From the NCBI GenBank assembly GCA_003573635.1, contig QUTJ01031822.1:1-23886 (forward strand): a DNA stretch of 23,886 nt, given 5' to 3'. The notes beneath the pieces were generated by a model. The model worked only from the letters and a program-made list of their open reading frames with translations, had not been told where the DNA came from and made no database searches. Origin of the DNA: Goniomonas avonlea (lineage: Eukaryota > Cryptophyceae > Goniomonadida > Goniomonadaceae). A program made the translations under genes and the position numbers. Of this stretch, positions 11,601-23,600 are shown piece after piece (positions within the stretch are counted from its first letter, which is position 1; every line of letters begins with the position of its first letter).

Positions 11601-14600
11601 CGAGTGGCGGCACCGTCGTCGACGTGGTTGTGTCAGGCCTCAACCCGGAGCTCACCTACCACTGCGCCTTCGGGGCAGCCGAGGGCGGCCGAATGCTGGC
11701 GCCTGCGTCCGCGGTGGACTCTGGCACGCTAGCGTGCACGACGCCACCCTTCGGAGAACTGTACCCTGCGCAACTCGCGACGCTAACTCTCGTTCGCGGT
11801 GAGATCCAGCTGCCAACCGTGTCTGGGACGCCGTTTGCCTTCGCGTTTACTCCGGCGGTCAGCGGTTCGCATGAAGCGACGCCCCTCGCAGGCCCAGCCT
11901 CAGGCGGGAGCAATCTGACCGTGGCTGGGTACGGCCTGTCGGCGAGCCTGCAGCTGGAGTGCACGTTTGCCTCCTCCATCGCGGGTGAACTGCAGCTGTC
12001 TCCAGCCGCGATTCTCTCGCCGGCTCTTCTTTCGTGCGCAGTGCCGGTGTGGGGCGCGCTCTACCCTGCCCGGACAGTCAACGTCACGGTTACCACAAGC
12101 GCATCTGGCACGAGGTCCTCGTTCCCAACCCGGTCTCCGATCCAGTACAGGTTTAAGCAGCTTGTTTCGTCCGTGGACAGAAGCTATGTCCTCCACTCCG
12201 CTGGCACCACGCTGCGGTTCACTGGCTACGGGTTTGACCCCTCACAAAAAAACCAGTACTCTTGCGCGTTTACGCTGCCTCCGCTCAGCGGCCACACCTC
12301 CGACATCCTAGTCCCAGTGTCCACCGTCGGCGTCTCGTCTGTCGCCTGCTCGTCGCCCGAGCTGCCTCCGAGCCCTGTCTTCCCCTTCCACGCCACAGTG
12401 CGCCTCGCCGTCGGGGCCTTGCCCACGCCCGCCTTCCCGCTGCAGGTCGTCGCGCTCCCCGAGGTGCTCTCGGTCGCGCCCTCCTCCGGCCCCGAGTGGA
12501 CAGCGGCGCTGGTGACGATAACCGGCAGGTACTTCACGCCCGTCACGCAAGCCGCGACTGTGGTACAGTTCAGCGGGCTCGGTGCGTGTTCGGGCATGCA
12601 GCTGGTGAACAGCACTACCATTACCTGCACAGTGCCCAACGGCACGGGGCAGTTCCTTGCCGCGGTGGTGAGCACCGCAAACGACCTGCACTCCAACCCC
12701 CATATGAACGGAACCTGGACGTACCGCAAGCCAGCCCCGAAGGCAACAAGCGCCCTCCTCCTCGGCAGCACACTCGAGCTGCACTGGAGCCAACCCATCC
12801 GCGTCAACTCGACGATCCAGTCCAAGTGTGCGGCCGTTCTCGACCAGGCGTCGGTGGGCCTCTTAGGCGCCGACCCGCTCTGTCTCTGGGCGGCGTCGGG
12901 CGAAGTTCTCGTCATCCATCTCGGCTTCAAGGCCGAGGTCCTTGCAGGCTCCGTGTTGACACTACTCAACCACACACTCTTCCTGCGAAACTTTGAGTCA
13001 TTCTCGGCGTACGGGTCCAAACGAGTCGAGGTGTCCGCGGCTTCTGCTACCCTAGGCGCGACCATTATTGCCCCGAACGAAGTCGCAGAGTGCGAACCGG
13101 TCAAGCTCCAGGCTGTGGCTGCCTACGGCGGCGGTGGGCGGCCGCTGAGGTTTACGTGGGAACTCGTCGGCCAGCCTCTCAAGGACCGGGAAGGCGCTGT
13201 TGCTCAGTTTGCCCACAGTGAGCTCGGCCTCGGCCTCCACGTGTGGAACCTTCGGGTCGAAAACTTCATGGGCATAAGCTCCACGCAGCAAGTGAGCGTG
13301 CGCAAACTGTCTGGGCTGCCGCCGACCGTGACAATAATTGCGCCTCCGGAGGTCAATATGACCTTGGACTCCTCCTTGACGTTCACGGGGAGTGCGCGCG
13401 TGGCAGTCTGCCAGACAGTTTCTGAGCAGGACCTGCTCTACCGCTGGACCCTGACAGCGTCTGACTCGTCCCTGGTGGTCTTCTGGTCGCAGGGCCTTGG
13501 CCAAAGCGACGTCACTGTTCCTGCCGGCGTCCTGACTCTCGGCTCGGCCTACAAGCTCACGCTTTCGGTGACCGTCGTGAGCGTCTTCAACGGCGTCGCG
13601 GGCAAGAGTTCCATCACACTGCGCTTACAGCCTCGCGTCTTGCTGTCCTGCATTTTCCCTGGTGGCCGGACCGTGTCCTCGGGCAAGAACTTGCAGCTGG
13701 ATGCCTCTTGCTCCTCGGACCCCGAGTCTCTGCCCGGCGAAATGTCGTACATCTGGGCCTGCGAGGTCGAGCCAGGGGCCTCAGGGTCGTGTCCAGCGCT
13801 TGCCTCGTGGCCCGTCACCGGCAGCACTCCGCAGCTTTTCGTCTCGTCGCTGGCGCTGCGGCAGTCGGAAGGAGTGTACCTCTTCTCGCTCCAGGTCTCC
13901 AAACCCGGCCGGCTGAGATCCACCCCGACGTCCGTGAGAGTTGCGGTTGTGCCCGAGAGCCAGGCGCTGCTCGATGTGCAGATCATGTCTCATGTCCCGC
14001 CCCGCGTCAACTTTGACGGGTTCCTGGTCGTGCAGGGCCTCGCACCCCCGAATGCTGCCTGCTCGTGGTCCGGCTTCACGTCCAGCTTCCAGCTGAGCTT
14101 TGCTGACCGGTCTCGGATCACGACCCCACCCAACCAGTGTGATCTCGTGCTTATGCCGGAGTTCCTGACCGCAGCCATCGGCCAGCGCTTCACGCTCGTG
14201 CTCACTGCCAGAGACGTCCGCACCGGAGTGAGCGGACAGGCGTCTGTGACGTCGCTGGTGAACATACCTCCTCGCGGCGGCACCTGCCAGGTGTCCCCAA
14301 CAGAGGGCGTCGAGGCCGAAACAGAGTTCCGTCTCACTTGCGTGGACTGGCAGGACGACGACCTGCCGCTGCTGTTCGGGGTTGCGGTTTGCAACTCCGA
14401 CAACCCCACCTGCGGCGATAGCGACGGCGACACCCGCATTTTCGGGCGGAAGCAGTGCTGGAAGGACTCCAGATCACTGTGGCTGCCACATCTCGACGGC
14501 CCGACCGCGGTCGTCGCCACCGTTACAGACTCGCTGGGGTCCACGTCGCAGTACAAGGTTGTGGTGGCGGTCCAGCCGCTGGAGAACGTTGCGGCGAAGA

Positions 14601-17600
14601 TCGAGGAGCTGACGAGACAGTCTGAGGCACTCCTGGCGTCGGGCAGCACCGACACAGGCGTGAATCTGATCCAAACTGTGAATACGGTTCTTGGCACCCT
14701 TGCCCGCAGAAGCTCTGGCCTGCGCCGTCGCCGCTTGCTCGCTGTCGACGCGGCTGTGGTCGCGGACCCTGTCAGCCGTCTGGTCTCCTCGCTGATCACG
14801 TACACGACTCCCCGTCTGGAAACATACGACGCTGCAGCCATGGACTACCTGCTCAGTGTGATTGCCGCCGCGCTGTCGCAGCCGCTGAGCGAGGACCTGC
14901 AGGTCACGATGACCCAGTTCGTCTGCGATGTGGTCCAGGAACTGGCGCGTCGGCTGCCTCAGGTATGTTTTGTGAGAAAGCTTAGGGTTGTGGCTCTACG
15001 TGGAGTGTTGCGTGCGACGTGCGGGTTGTGTTTTGCGAGTTGTGTTTTGCGGTGTCGGTGTGAGGCGCAGTTGCAGGGAAGGGTGCTGTTTTTCCTGACT
15101 GTGAGTGGCAAGCTGGCGTTAAGCGAATACTCAACTATCATCCCGCAGTCCGAGCCAGCCCTCGTGGGCAACGACCGAGTCGCGAGTGCGACAATCCAGC
15201 TCATTGTGGACGCTCTCAGTGTCGAGCTCGAGCATGCGCAAGAAGCAACCGACGTCTCGGTTTACACACAGCTGGTGCGCTGTTCTTTTAACCCTTGGTG
15301 TTTGGTGTGTGGTGGTTTGTAGTGCCTCGACCGTCTGTAGTTGTTAGACTGGTTGCCTGGTGTTTGTACTGGGTCTTAAGGTGTTTGTAGTGCCTGAGGT
15401 GCTTGGAGTGCTTGGGGTGGTGCGTGTGGTGCCTGTAGTATGCCTGGAGGCCGTGTGTGACGCTGCACGACCCACCCTTGTATGGAAGCAGGTGTTGTGG
15501 TTGGTGTGGATGAGTGTAGGAGTGTCTCGCACTGTGCTCGTCTCTGTCTGTCTGTCGCTCCCTGTGCCTGTCCTAGAGTCGGGACGGCCATTGTCTCGGG
15601 TTCTCACTCTGCTCATTGCAGTCTCGCGTGGAACGAGTTCAGTCTTGCCTGAAGGTCAGCAGCGCACTCATGCTCTGGGACGTCGTCGAGAACGAAATGC
15701 CGCGTCGGTTCTCCTCCTCGCAGCTCCAAACGTTCAGCCAGAGAGTGCGAGGGCCTGCCGAGGCACACGCCTCGCTGTCTGGCGCTGCACTGTCGGCCAC
15801 GCTGACAAACATCTCCAATATTGTTGTCAACACCTTCTTCAAAGATGTTTGGGAGGGCTCCATCCGTCGCAGGTCGTCAAACTTTTACGACGTCCAGGTT
15901 GGAAAAGCAGCGTGGCGCACGCCCTATGCCATCGCAATCACAGCAACTGCTCCACTACCGGTGGGCTTCAGGTACCAGTGTCTCCAGTGGAACGCGACAA
16001 TCGCCGACTGGGTCCGAATGGAAGAAGCAGCAGCCGCCGCCGCCGGCAGTGTCTCAGACATCATCGTGACGTGTGCTGACAACAAGCCTGCGCTGATTGT
16101 GTTGGACCAAGTTCCTGTTTGCACTCGAGAGTGCGCTGTTCATGGGCAATGCAAGGGCGAGGCGTGCATTTGCGATGCCGGTTGGTCTGGCACCATGTGC
16201 CAAACCCCCTGCGACTCCTGCAGCGGACACGGCACGTGCCGTGTTCGGGACGGGAGCTGCGGCTGCGACCCGGGCTACGGCGGGAGACACTGCGATGTCT
16301 CACCATCCGTGGTGTCCGTGACTCCCGACCACGTGTCTCCCGCGGGCTCCAGAATGATCACCGTGGCCGGGAGCGGCTTCGGTGACAACGTTACGTCCAT
16401 GGCCCTCGCCACCGTCGGCAGCACGCGCTGCCTCTCATCGTCCTGGGTCTCGTCGACAAGTCTCACCTGCATTGTGGCCCCTGGCTTTGGCGGCGCTCTC
16501 CCCGTGCACGTTCTCGCCGCAGGCTTGACCAGCGTAAACTCCACCCACTTCAGCTACGACGTGCCTGTAGTGTCGACAGTCGTGCCATCAACTTTCCCTG
16601 GAGTTGGTGGCACTGTGCTTTCGATCTTCGGCTATAACTTTGGTCGAAACTTCACTCTCCGTGTCGGCCGCAGTCTGTCCCCGACTACCGGTTTTGTCTC
16701 CGACACCTCCATTCTTGCCATAGCGCCGCCTGGCGTGGGTGCCAACCTCTCCGTCACCTGCGCCATCAGTGGTGTCGAGTCCCCGCCCAACCGCCTTGTT
16801 TCCTACGAGCCCCCGGTTCTGCTGTCGGTCGAGCCCAGCTCCTCATGGAACTATGTCTCGCCGACCATTGTTATCACCGGCACCAATCTTGGCGCTTTGG
16901 TGAAAAACGCCGGAAGCGATGATCTCTCAGTGCAAGTTGGGGCGCAGTGGTGCGTCCTGACGCAGACGACGCCAGGGACCGTGTCCTGTGCCCTCGGGCA
17001 GAGTGAGGGGCGAGCTCGCGTCGTGGCGTTTGTCGGCGGCCAGAGGAGCAACGAGACGTTCTTCTTCGACTTCATGGGCCGCATCCACGAGCTGCGCGTA
17101 CTCGAGCCCAGGCCGACCAAAGTGACAATTCTCGACGACACGAGAAGCGGGTTGCTCGATCAGCAGCCGGAGCTGGAGCTCTACGACATATTCGGGAACC
17201 TTGTGCTGCAAGGGCCTGACGCCAGCGGCTTGTACTGCCGCGTCCAGATGATCCCTCCGCCCTTGGGAGTCGGCGGCACGATGTTTGTGCCGATTGTGAA
17301 AGCACGCTGCGCGTTCACAGACCTGAGCATGCAAGGCCTTCGCGGCCTGTCGTACAACCTCCTCTTCTCGATTGATGGGGGCCACGCCGCCCAGACCGTG
17401 ATTCCAGTTAGAGTCCCTGACTGTCCGCTGTCGGAGTTCCGGAACTCCAAGGGTGGCTGCCACTGCGGTCGAGGGTTTGAGCTGCGTCTGGGGCGCTGCC
17501 TGCCGTGTCCTCCCGGCAAGTTCAAGAACTGGGTGGGGCAGGACAGCTGCATCGCCTGCCCCAGCCAGATGACGTCTGTCCTGGGCGCGAGCGAGGTGGC

Positions 17601-20600
17601 CATGTGCGACTGCCCCGTCGGCACGTGGCGCGCCACGCACCCGCTGAACATTTCCACCAACGGCGTCGTCACGCTTCGGCTGCCTCTGGGTGACGGCGAG
17701 TTGAAGTGGACGCCCGGCGACACGCCCATATGCACCAGGTGCCTGCTGTACGAGTCGTGCCCGGGGACTGCGGGCGCGCGCGAGCTGTTGAAGAAGAACA
17801 AGGACCTGGTTGTGCCGCCGGGGATGGCTCCGTGTAACACTGGGCACAAGGGCGTGCTCTGTTCTCAGTGAGTGCTTGGTTCCTGTTGGCGTGAACAACT
17901 CGAGACGTAACGCACGCACTCTCACAAGCGCTCTGGCGTTCTCTCTCGACGCTCATCACTCTTGCGCTACATTTCTTTCCCTCACACACGTGCATATACT
18001 CTTGTGTTGTCTTTCTCACTGGTGCTGCACTCCCCAACTAACCGCGCCCGGAGATGGACCCTGAGGAAGTGGTATCTCAGAGTTCGGCACGCTGAGCTCC
18101 GTCTCAAACAGAACTGTCCATGTGTTCCACCCGCTAACAGTGTGCGTGCAGGTGCAGCACAGGGTACTACCTGGACGTCATCAGAAACACGTGCATCAGC
18201 TGCCCCGCCACCAAGGACCTTGCTGTCATCCTCGGCATCTACGGTGTGGTCCTTGTTGTTCTCGGGGCCATCGCCTTCCTCCTCCGGTTCTGGATCATGG
18301 CGGTTCTGCCGTTGCTTCCAGTGGTGCACTTGACGCTGACAGTGTCGTTTTTCGTTGTCCTCACGCAAATGGTCGCGATATTCTCGTTCAAGCTGCCCAT
18401 GGACGAGGTGTTCAAGATCGTACTGGGATATGCTGACGTGCTGTCAAGCATTGCTCCAGCAAAGGTAAGCAACACACCTGGGCGAGGTGAGGGAAGTGCT
18501 CTCTCCCCCTCCCCCCTTCCTGTTCGTTCTCTTCTCCTGTGGAGGTGTGGTGGTGTGGTGTGGGTGAGAGTGAGGCAAGAGCGTATGCATGTGCGTGCGA
18601 GTGGGTGCGTGCTGACGGACTGGATCCTGTGTGTGTGCGCACGCGCGTCATAAGCGCCCTGGATAAGAAAGGCAGTCGTTCCGCAGCAACTCTTCTTCTC
18701 TTTAGAGCCACAACCCTCAGCGCTCCTCACCAAGCATGCCTGAGGCCTGCCGCCTGACTGCAAGCACAGGTCGCGGCGTGCTACTCGTCCGGCGAGGGCA
18801 CTTACTACGACTCGTACCGCTTCTCCGTGTTCGTTCCGGTCTACATCCTGCTGCCATTCTTCATCGGATCTTTTGCAAAAGCCGCGATCGCTCGGCGCAA
18901 GGCCGCACGTGCCCCGTCGCCCGTGGTGTCTTCGAAGGGCAGGTACTTTCTCTCTCTCTCTCTGCCGCTGTGGACATGTGACACCCGGCATCGGTGGTTT
19001 TGTCATCGTCCCGGTTACAGCACGTGCAATGGCACACCCACAAAGGCACGCCTCCCTAGCACTGCAAAACAAACAGCACGATCTGTGTGATTCCAACTGG
19101 GGTTTGCCCCTCGAAAGGTAGCAGGACCAGTGAGAGACAGGAAACTGGTCGGGAGACAGTCACACTGCCACGAGATAACCTGGTTGACCTCGCAGTTACT
19201 GCGAGTCTCGCTCTCTCACACACACTCTCACTCACTCACTCGCTCACTCACACACACTCTATAATTGTCTCCCAACCAAATCGGACCTGGCCAGCTGTGC
19301 GAGCAAAGCTCCCCGCCCAGTCAATGACACCCGGCCGCAGCCTGGCCTCTGGGCAAGTGTCAAGACTCAGTATCGACCTCACAGACGCAGCAAGCGGCAA
19401 ACCTGCGCTGAAGGTCTGTTTTTGAACTCGTTTAAAGAGTTTGTTTTTATGCCGTCCAACTACCTCGATCCCCCACCACCAGCCAACTTGCTTGAGTCAA
19501 CACAACAGCACCAACCCCATCACCACCAACAACAACACCAATGTGTCCGAGTTTACAAAACCCTTAACACAAACGCGTCCAAGAAGCCTCGCGAGCGAAC
19601 GACACTCTCCTGTGGCGCTCTCTCTGCCTGCGAGCCATTGTCTCTTGTCAACACTCGCCGCTAGCCTCTCTCTCCCTCCCCTCTCACCCTCTCCCTCTCT
19701 TGTCAACACTCGCCGCTAGCCTCTCTCTCCCTCCCTCTCACCCTCTCCCTCTCTTGTCAACACTAGCCGCTAGCCCCCCCCTCTCTCTCTCAATCCCCCG
19801 AGGGTGTGATTGTTGGCCGCTCAGCGGTTTCCAGGATGTTTGAACTCTCCCCCCCCCCTCCTGTCTCCTTTCTCTCTTGCCTCCAGGCATCTGGGCGCTC
19901 AGCAGTTCCTGGATGGTTTGAATGCTCCCCAGGCTCACACCTTGGCGCAGCCCAAGCCCAGTGATGCATTGGTTTTCATCTCCAAACAACGGAAGAGCCA
20001 GCTTCTCATGCTCCTTACGACCATCCATCCTTTTGTGACCTCCACTGTGCTTTCCATGTTCAGGTTTGCCCGCCCCCAGCGTGTCGTGTTCCCTTTGCAT
20101 TTTCGCCTGTCTCAGGGCAACACTTTTACTTGATTTGTTGTTTCAGGGCAACACTTTACTTCCTAGGGTACCACCAGTCAAAACTGAGGGAGACAGAGAC
20201 AAAGCCTCAGCCGAGAAGAACGATCGAGGGAGGCAACAGTCACAGGACAGACAGTCAGGCTGCGGTGATTGCAGCAGTTGTGTCTGATTACGGTAGTTGT
20301 GTCTGCTTGCGGTGATTGTGTCCGACTGCGGTGATTGCAGCAGTTGTGTCTGATTACGGTAGTTGTGTCTGCTTGCGGTGATTGTGACCGACTGCGGTGA
20401 TTGCAGCAGTTGTGTCTGATTACGGTAGTTGTGTCTGCTTGCGGTGATTGTGNCCGACTGCGGTGATTGCAGCAGTTGTGTCTGANTACGGTAGTTGTGT
20501 CTGCTTGCGGTGATTGTGCCCGACTACGGTAGTTGTGATTGGCTGCGGTGATTGTGCCTGACTGCGGTGCAGCTGCATCCAAGTGCTCGGGTTCGACCTC

Positions 20601-23600
20601 CCCTTCCTCCGCAAGGACCTGCAGCTCTCCTGCTACGACAGTCCTTGGTTCGGCCACATGTTCATGGGCCTGTCCATCGGCATCTCGTTCTCCGTTGGCC
20701 TGCCGCTCTTCTTGGTTCTGGCCATTCGCGGCATCCGAAAACGTCGGACTCGCGCGACGGAGAAATTGGACACAACGTTCAAGGCTCTCAGGTCCCTTGA
20801 GATAGAGCAGGGGCGGACAACAGCCAGCCTGGTGGGGCTGCAACCTTTTGTTCACGCTGCTGAAAAGGTGGGTGATTTGAAGATAGCCAAAATATCCCGA
20901 CTGTTATTGAGCGGAAACAGCAAATCACCCTGGGAGGGAGAGCCAGTGAAGGCAGACGAGACCACCTGTGTGGAAAGGGGAGGGGGGGGGGGCTGTGGTG
21001 CTTTTACTCAGGCACCGTCCAGGAGTGGATGCAGGCGTGCTGGGAATTCCTCGCGTCCGAGGAGGAGTGGCAGAGCATTGCCTGGGCCCACGAGCCCTAC
21101 TGGCCGCATATGTGCTACTGGGAGGTGGTTGAAGTCCTGCGGAAGCTCCTCCTTACCAGCGTCATCGAGGTCCTGACTTCATGGAACCCCGGGTTTGGGA
21201 TTATGTTGGCCAACGTGTTTTCGCTGGTCGCGCTGCTGTGGCACTTGCACGCCAACCCGTTCAGAGACCCGTCAGCCAACAGGTTTGCGCATCTGTTCAA
21301 CTTGGGTTGGGGTTTTGAATTGTAGCTTGTGGGGTGACTGTTAGCGAGCGAACAGGTGCTGTAGAACTTGGGTTGGGGGTTTCCACTGTGTGTGGGGGGG
21401 GGGAGGCGGTTAGTACGGCAGACAGCCTTGCTGAGAGAAGAGCCTGGAACCTCATCATCGTCTTCGTGCCTGCGATATTTTTCGTAATCAACCTGAACCA
21501 GACTTTGGAGGCAGTCGGCAGCACGTTCTCACCCGCCCCCCCACACAGACTGTCACCTAGCGGCTCGAGCTCGTCCTAACCCCGCCCCCCACACACACAG
21601 GCTGCAAACGATCTTCCTCCTTGTCCAGACTGTCATCTACCAGCTCGTCCTCCTGCTCACCCTCTCAAGGTTCCAGTACATGTACGACCCCGCTGTCGCC
21701 GCAGCGATCTTGATGGCCCTCGCCATGATCGCTGTCGCGGCGGCCGCCCACGCAATATTCAGGGCTGGCCGAAAGATTGCCATTTCGCTGCGTCTTTTGG
21801 CGGAGATGCGCAAGGCGGTCGACTTGTCGTTCCACCACTTCTTGATGTTCAAGCGCACAGTGAAGCGCCAGCGCATGAAGAAGGAGCTGGTGCGTGCCGG
21901 CACGTGTCCGAGGCGTGCGTGTGTTGATAACGAGGTAGACCGAAGTGTATTTGGGGTGAAGCAGGCGCTGGTGTGCGTGCTGTCATGCTCTTGGCTGTCA
22001 CGTGTGTATGTGTGCCGGAGTTGTGGTTTGGGAGTTGGCAGTGTGGAGTGTGAAGTGCTTCCTTCTTGTGAGTTTGTGTGCCGAGCCGTGTGTGAGCTTT
22101 AAGAGCACTGTTTGTGACCCGCACCCCCAGATCCGTGTTCGCGCGGAAGCTGCCAAGGTGCAAGCGGCAACCGACTCGCTGGGCTCCTTTGAGCAGCGCA
22201 TCAAACCTATCGCGAAGCAGCTCATTCGCGCCTCGCTGACCGCCAACCGGCGAGCCCGGCGCTACGGAATCCCCAAGGACCGTCCCCTGCGAGCGAGCCA
22301 GAGTGCGCCAGACTTGCGAACTGTGGGCGCAGAGGGGACCGACGCCGTCGACCACAACCAGCTGCGCCTCGCTCTGGACCTTCCGCCTGCGGCCGGCTCG
22401 CCCCGGGGGGAGCACACCTTTGGAAGCCCCATGTCCGACCTGGAGCGACGCGGCGTGCAGATTGAGCTGGCGTTCATGGCGATGGACGGTGTCGCGGACG
22501 ACTACCCCGAACCGCTGCTCCAGCGTGGGCGCCCTCACACCCAGGAGCCGCGAGCCTCCAAGCTTGGAGACTCTCGTGAGGAGCTATCAGCAAGCGCACA
22601 TATGGACCTGGACCGTCCCCTGGGTGCTGCAGACGGAGGAGGAGGAGGTCCACTGGAGCCTCCTCACATACTGCGCGTGATCCCACAAGTGAGGCCTCCG
22701 CAGATGTCACCGCACGTGACGCCACCCGCCGTGTCACCGCGCGTCACACCTCCCGAAGTGTCACCGCACGCGTCCCCACGTCACAGGTCACCCCGCACCT
22801 TGCCTGTGTTCGAGGTGTCTCCGCGTGTCCCGCCGCCGCTTTCGGTGTCGCCGACGGCGTCGAACAGAGTCCCCATGACCCCGCGGGGTCGCTCTGGATC
22901 TCAACCGACAACACCGCGTTCAGCCAGCGCGCAAATCACGCCGCAGCCGTCGCCCCCGAACCTCGTCATTGTCGAGGCTGAGTTCACGCCAGCCCCGATT
23001 GCGCTGACCAACCAAGTGCGAGCCGTCACCTCGGATTCTGCTCTTACAAGGCTGGAGCGGCTGCGGCAGAGCAGGCGGCAGGAGCTCCAGGTCGAACTCC
23101 CTTCGCCGGCGCAGGTCGCGTGGGCACTCGGAGCACGCAGTCCCCTCCCCCTCTCGCCTGCACTCGCAGCACAGTCGTCGATGCAAGACCTGCGCAGAGC
23201 AGGCAGTGCCCTTCCCAGAGCGCGCAGTCCCCATCCCCTCTCCCCTGCGGGAGCACAGCCGTCGATGCGAGACCTGCGCACTGCCGCACGCAGTCCCCAT
23301 CCCCTCTCTCCTGCACTGCCATCACAGACGTCAATGCAAGACCTGCGCACTGCGGCACGCCCCGGGGTCTCCCCACCCAAGCCAGGGTCAGCGGAGACCT
23401 TCAGAGCTCGCTACAGCCGTGGACGCGCTGCGGGTCACCAGGCCTTCTCAACCTCCCTCATGAACCTCCACGTGGCGGGCAGCCCCAGCCTGCGCAGCCC
23501 GGCCACCCCGCAGCCCCATCCCGAAGCAACTCCACCCATGGCCAGGCACGCCGCAGCCGTCCTTCGTGGCCACACTGCCCCAACGACAGGCTCCGGTCTG

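Larger units (their letters stand above)
14584..16117 (+). other. GAIN-like stalk with degenerate GPS motif (split by introns 1 and 2)
   Basis: After REJ the protein turns helical (ENVAAKIEELTRQSEALLAS...), as in the alpha subdomain of GAIN regions. A strongly basic stretch, RRSSGLRRRRLLAVDAA, lies near 14705-14755 and could be a furin-type cleavage site. Exon 2 and the start of exon 3 continue with amphipathic helices. A GPS-like signature follows at about 15979-16100: a Cys and Trp (YQCLQWN), a second Trp 8 residues later (DWVRM), then VTCADNKPALIVLDQ. In a canonical GPS the last part is C-x-C-x-H-L-T/S. Here the second Cys and the His-Leu-Thr/Ser cleavage triad are absent, so autoproteolysis is unlikely. 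The REJ-to-GPS order supports the call, though the fold itself is inferred. Confidence 0.6.

Noticed and set aside
19200-19265. Mobile element or RNA gene in the CACTCA-rich stretch of intron 5
   Set aside because: It is simple sequence only, with no terminal repeats, target duplication, coding capacity or RNA fold that I can support.
19422-19664. Possible extra exon in intron 5
   Set aside because: The open frame is His/Gln/Pro-rich low-complexity sequence from CA-rich DNA. It has no good splice sites, and exon 5 joins exon 6 in frame without it.
20154-20315. Possible extra exon after TTTCAG (ATLYFLGYHQSKLRE...)
   Set aside because: It starts in the right phase but runs into the minisatellite and a stop at 20313-20315. 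Joining exon 6 directly to 20573 gives a continuous MFSCIQVLGFDLPF segment with flanking hydrophobic segments.
20261-20572. Possible CRISPR array
   Set aside because: There are no unique spacers. It is a contiguous tandem repeat inside an intron of a eukaryotic gene.
20178-20855. Reverse-strand open frame of 225 residues with 22-residue repeats
   Set aside because: It is the reverse reading of the 66-bp intronic minisatellite plus exon 7. The unit is a multiple of three, so any frame without a stop stays open. No recognisable protein is encoded.
22002-22130. Start of a separate downstream gene
   Set aside because: The open frame extends upstream of exon 11 only by chance. The basic helix of exon 10 continues smoothly into exon 11 across a phase 0 GT-AG intron, and no promoter-like gap is seen.
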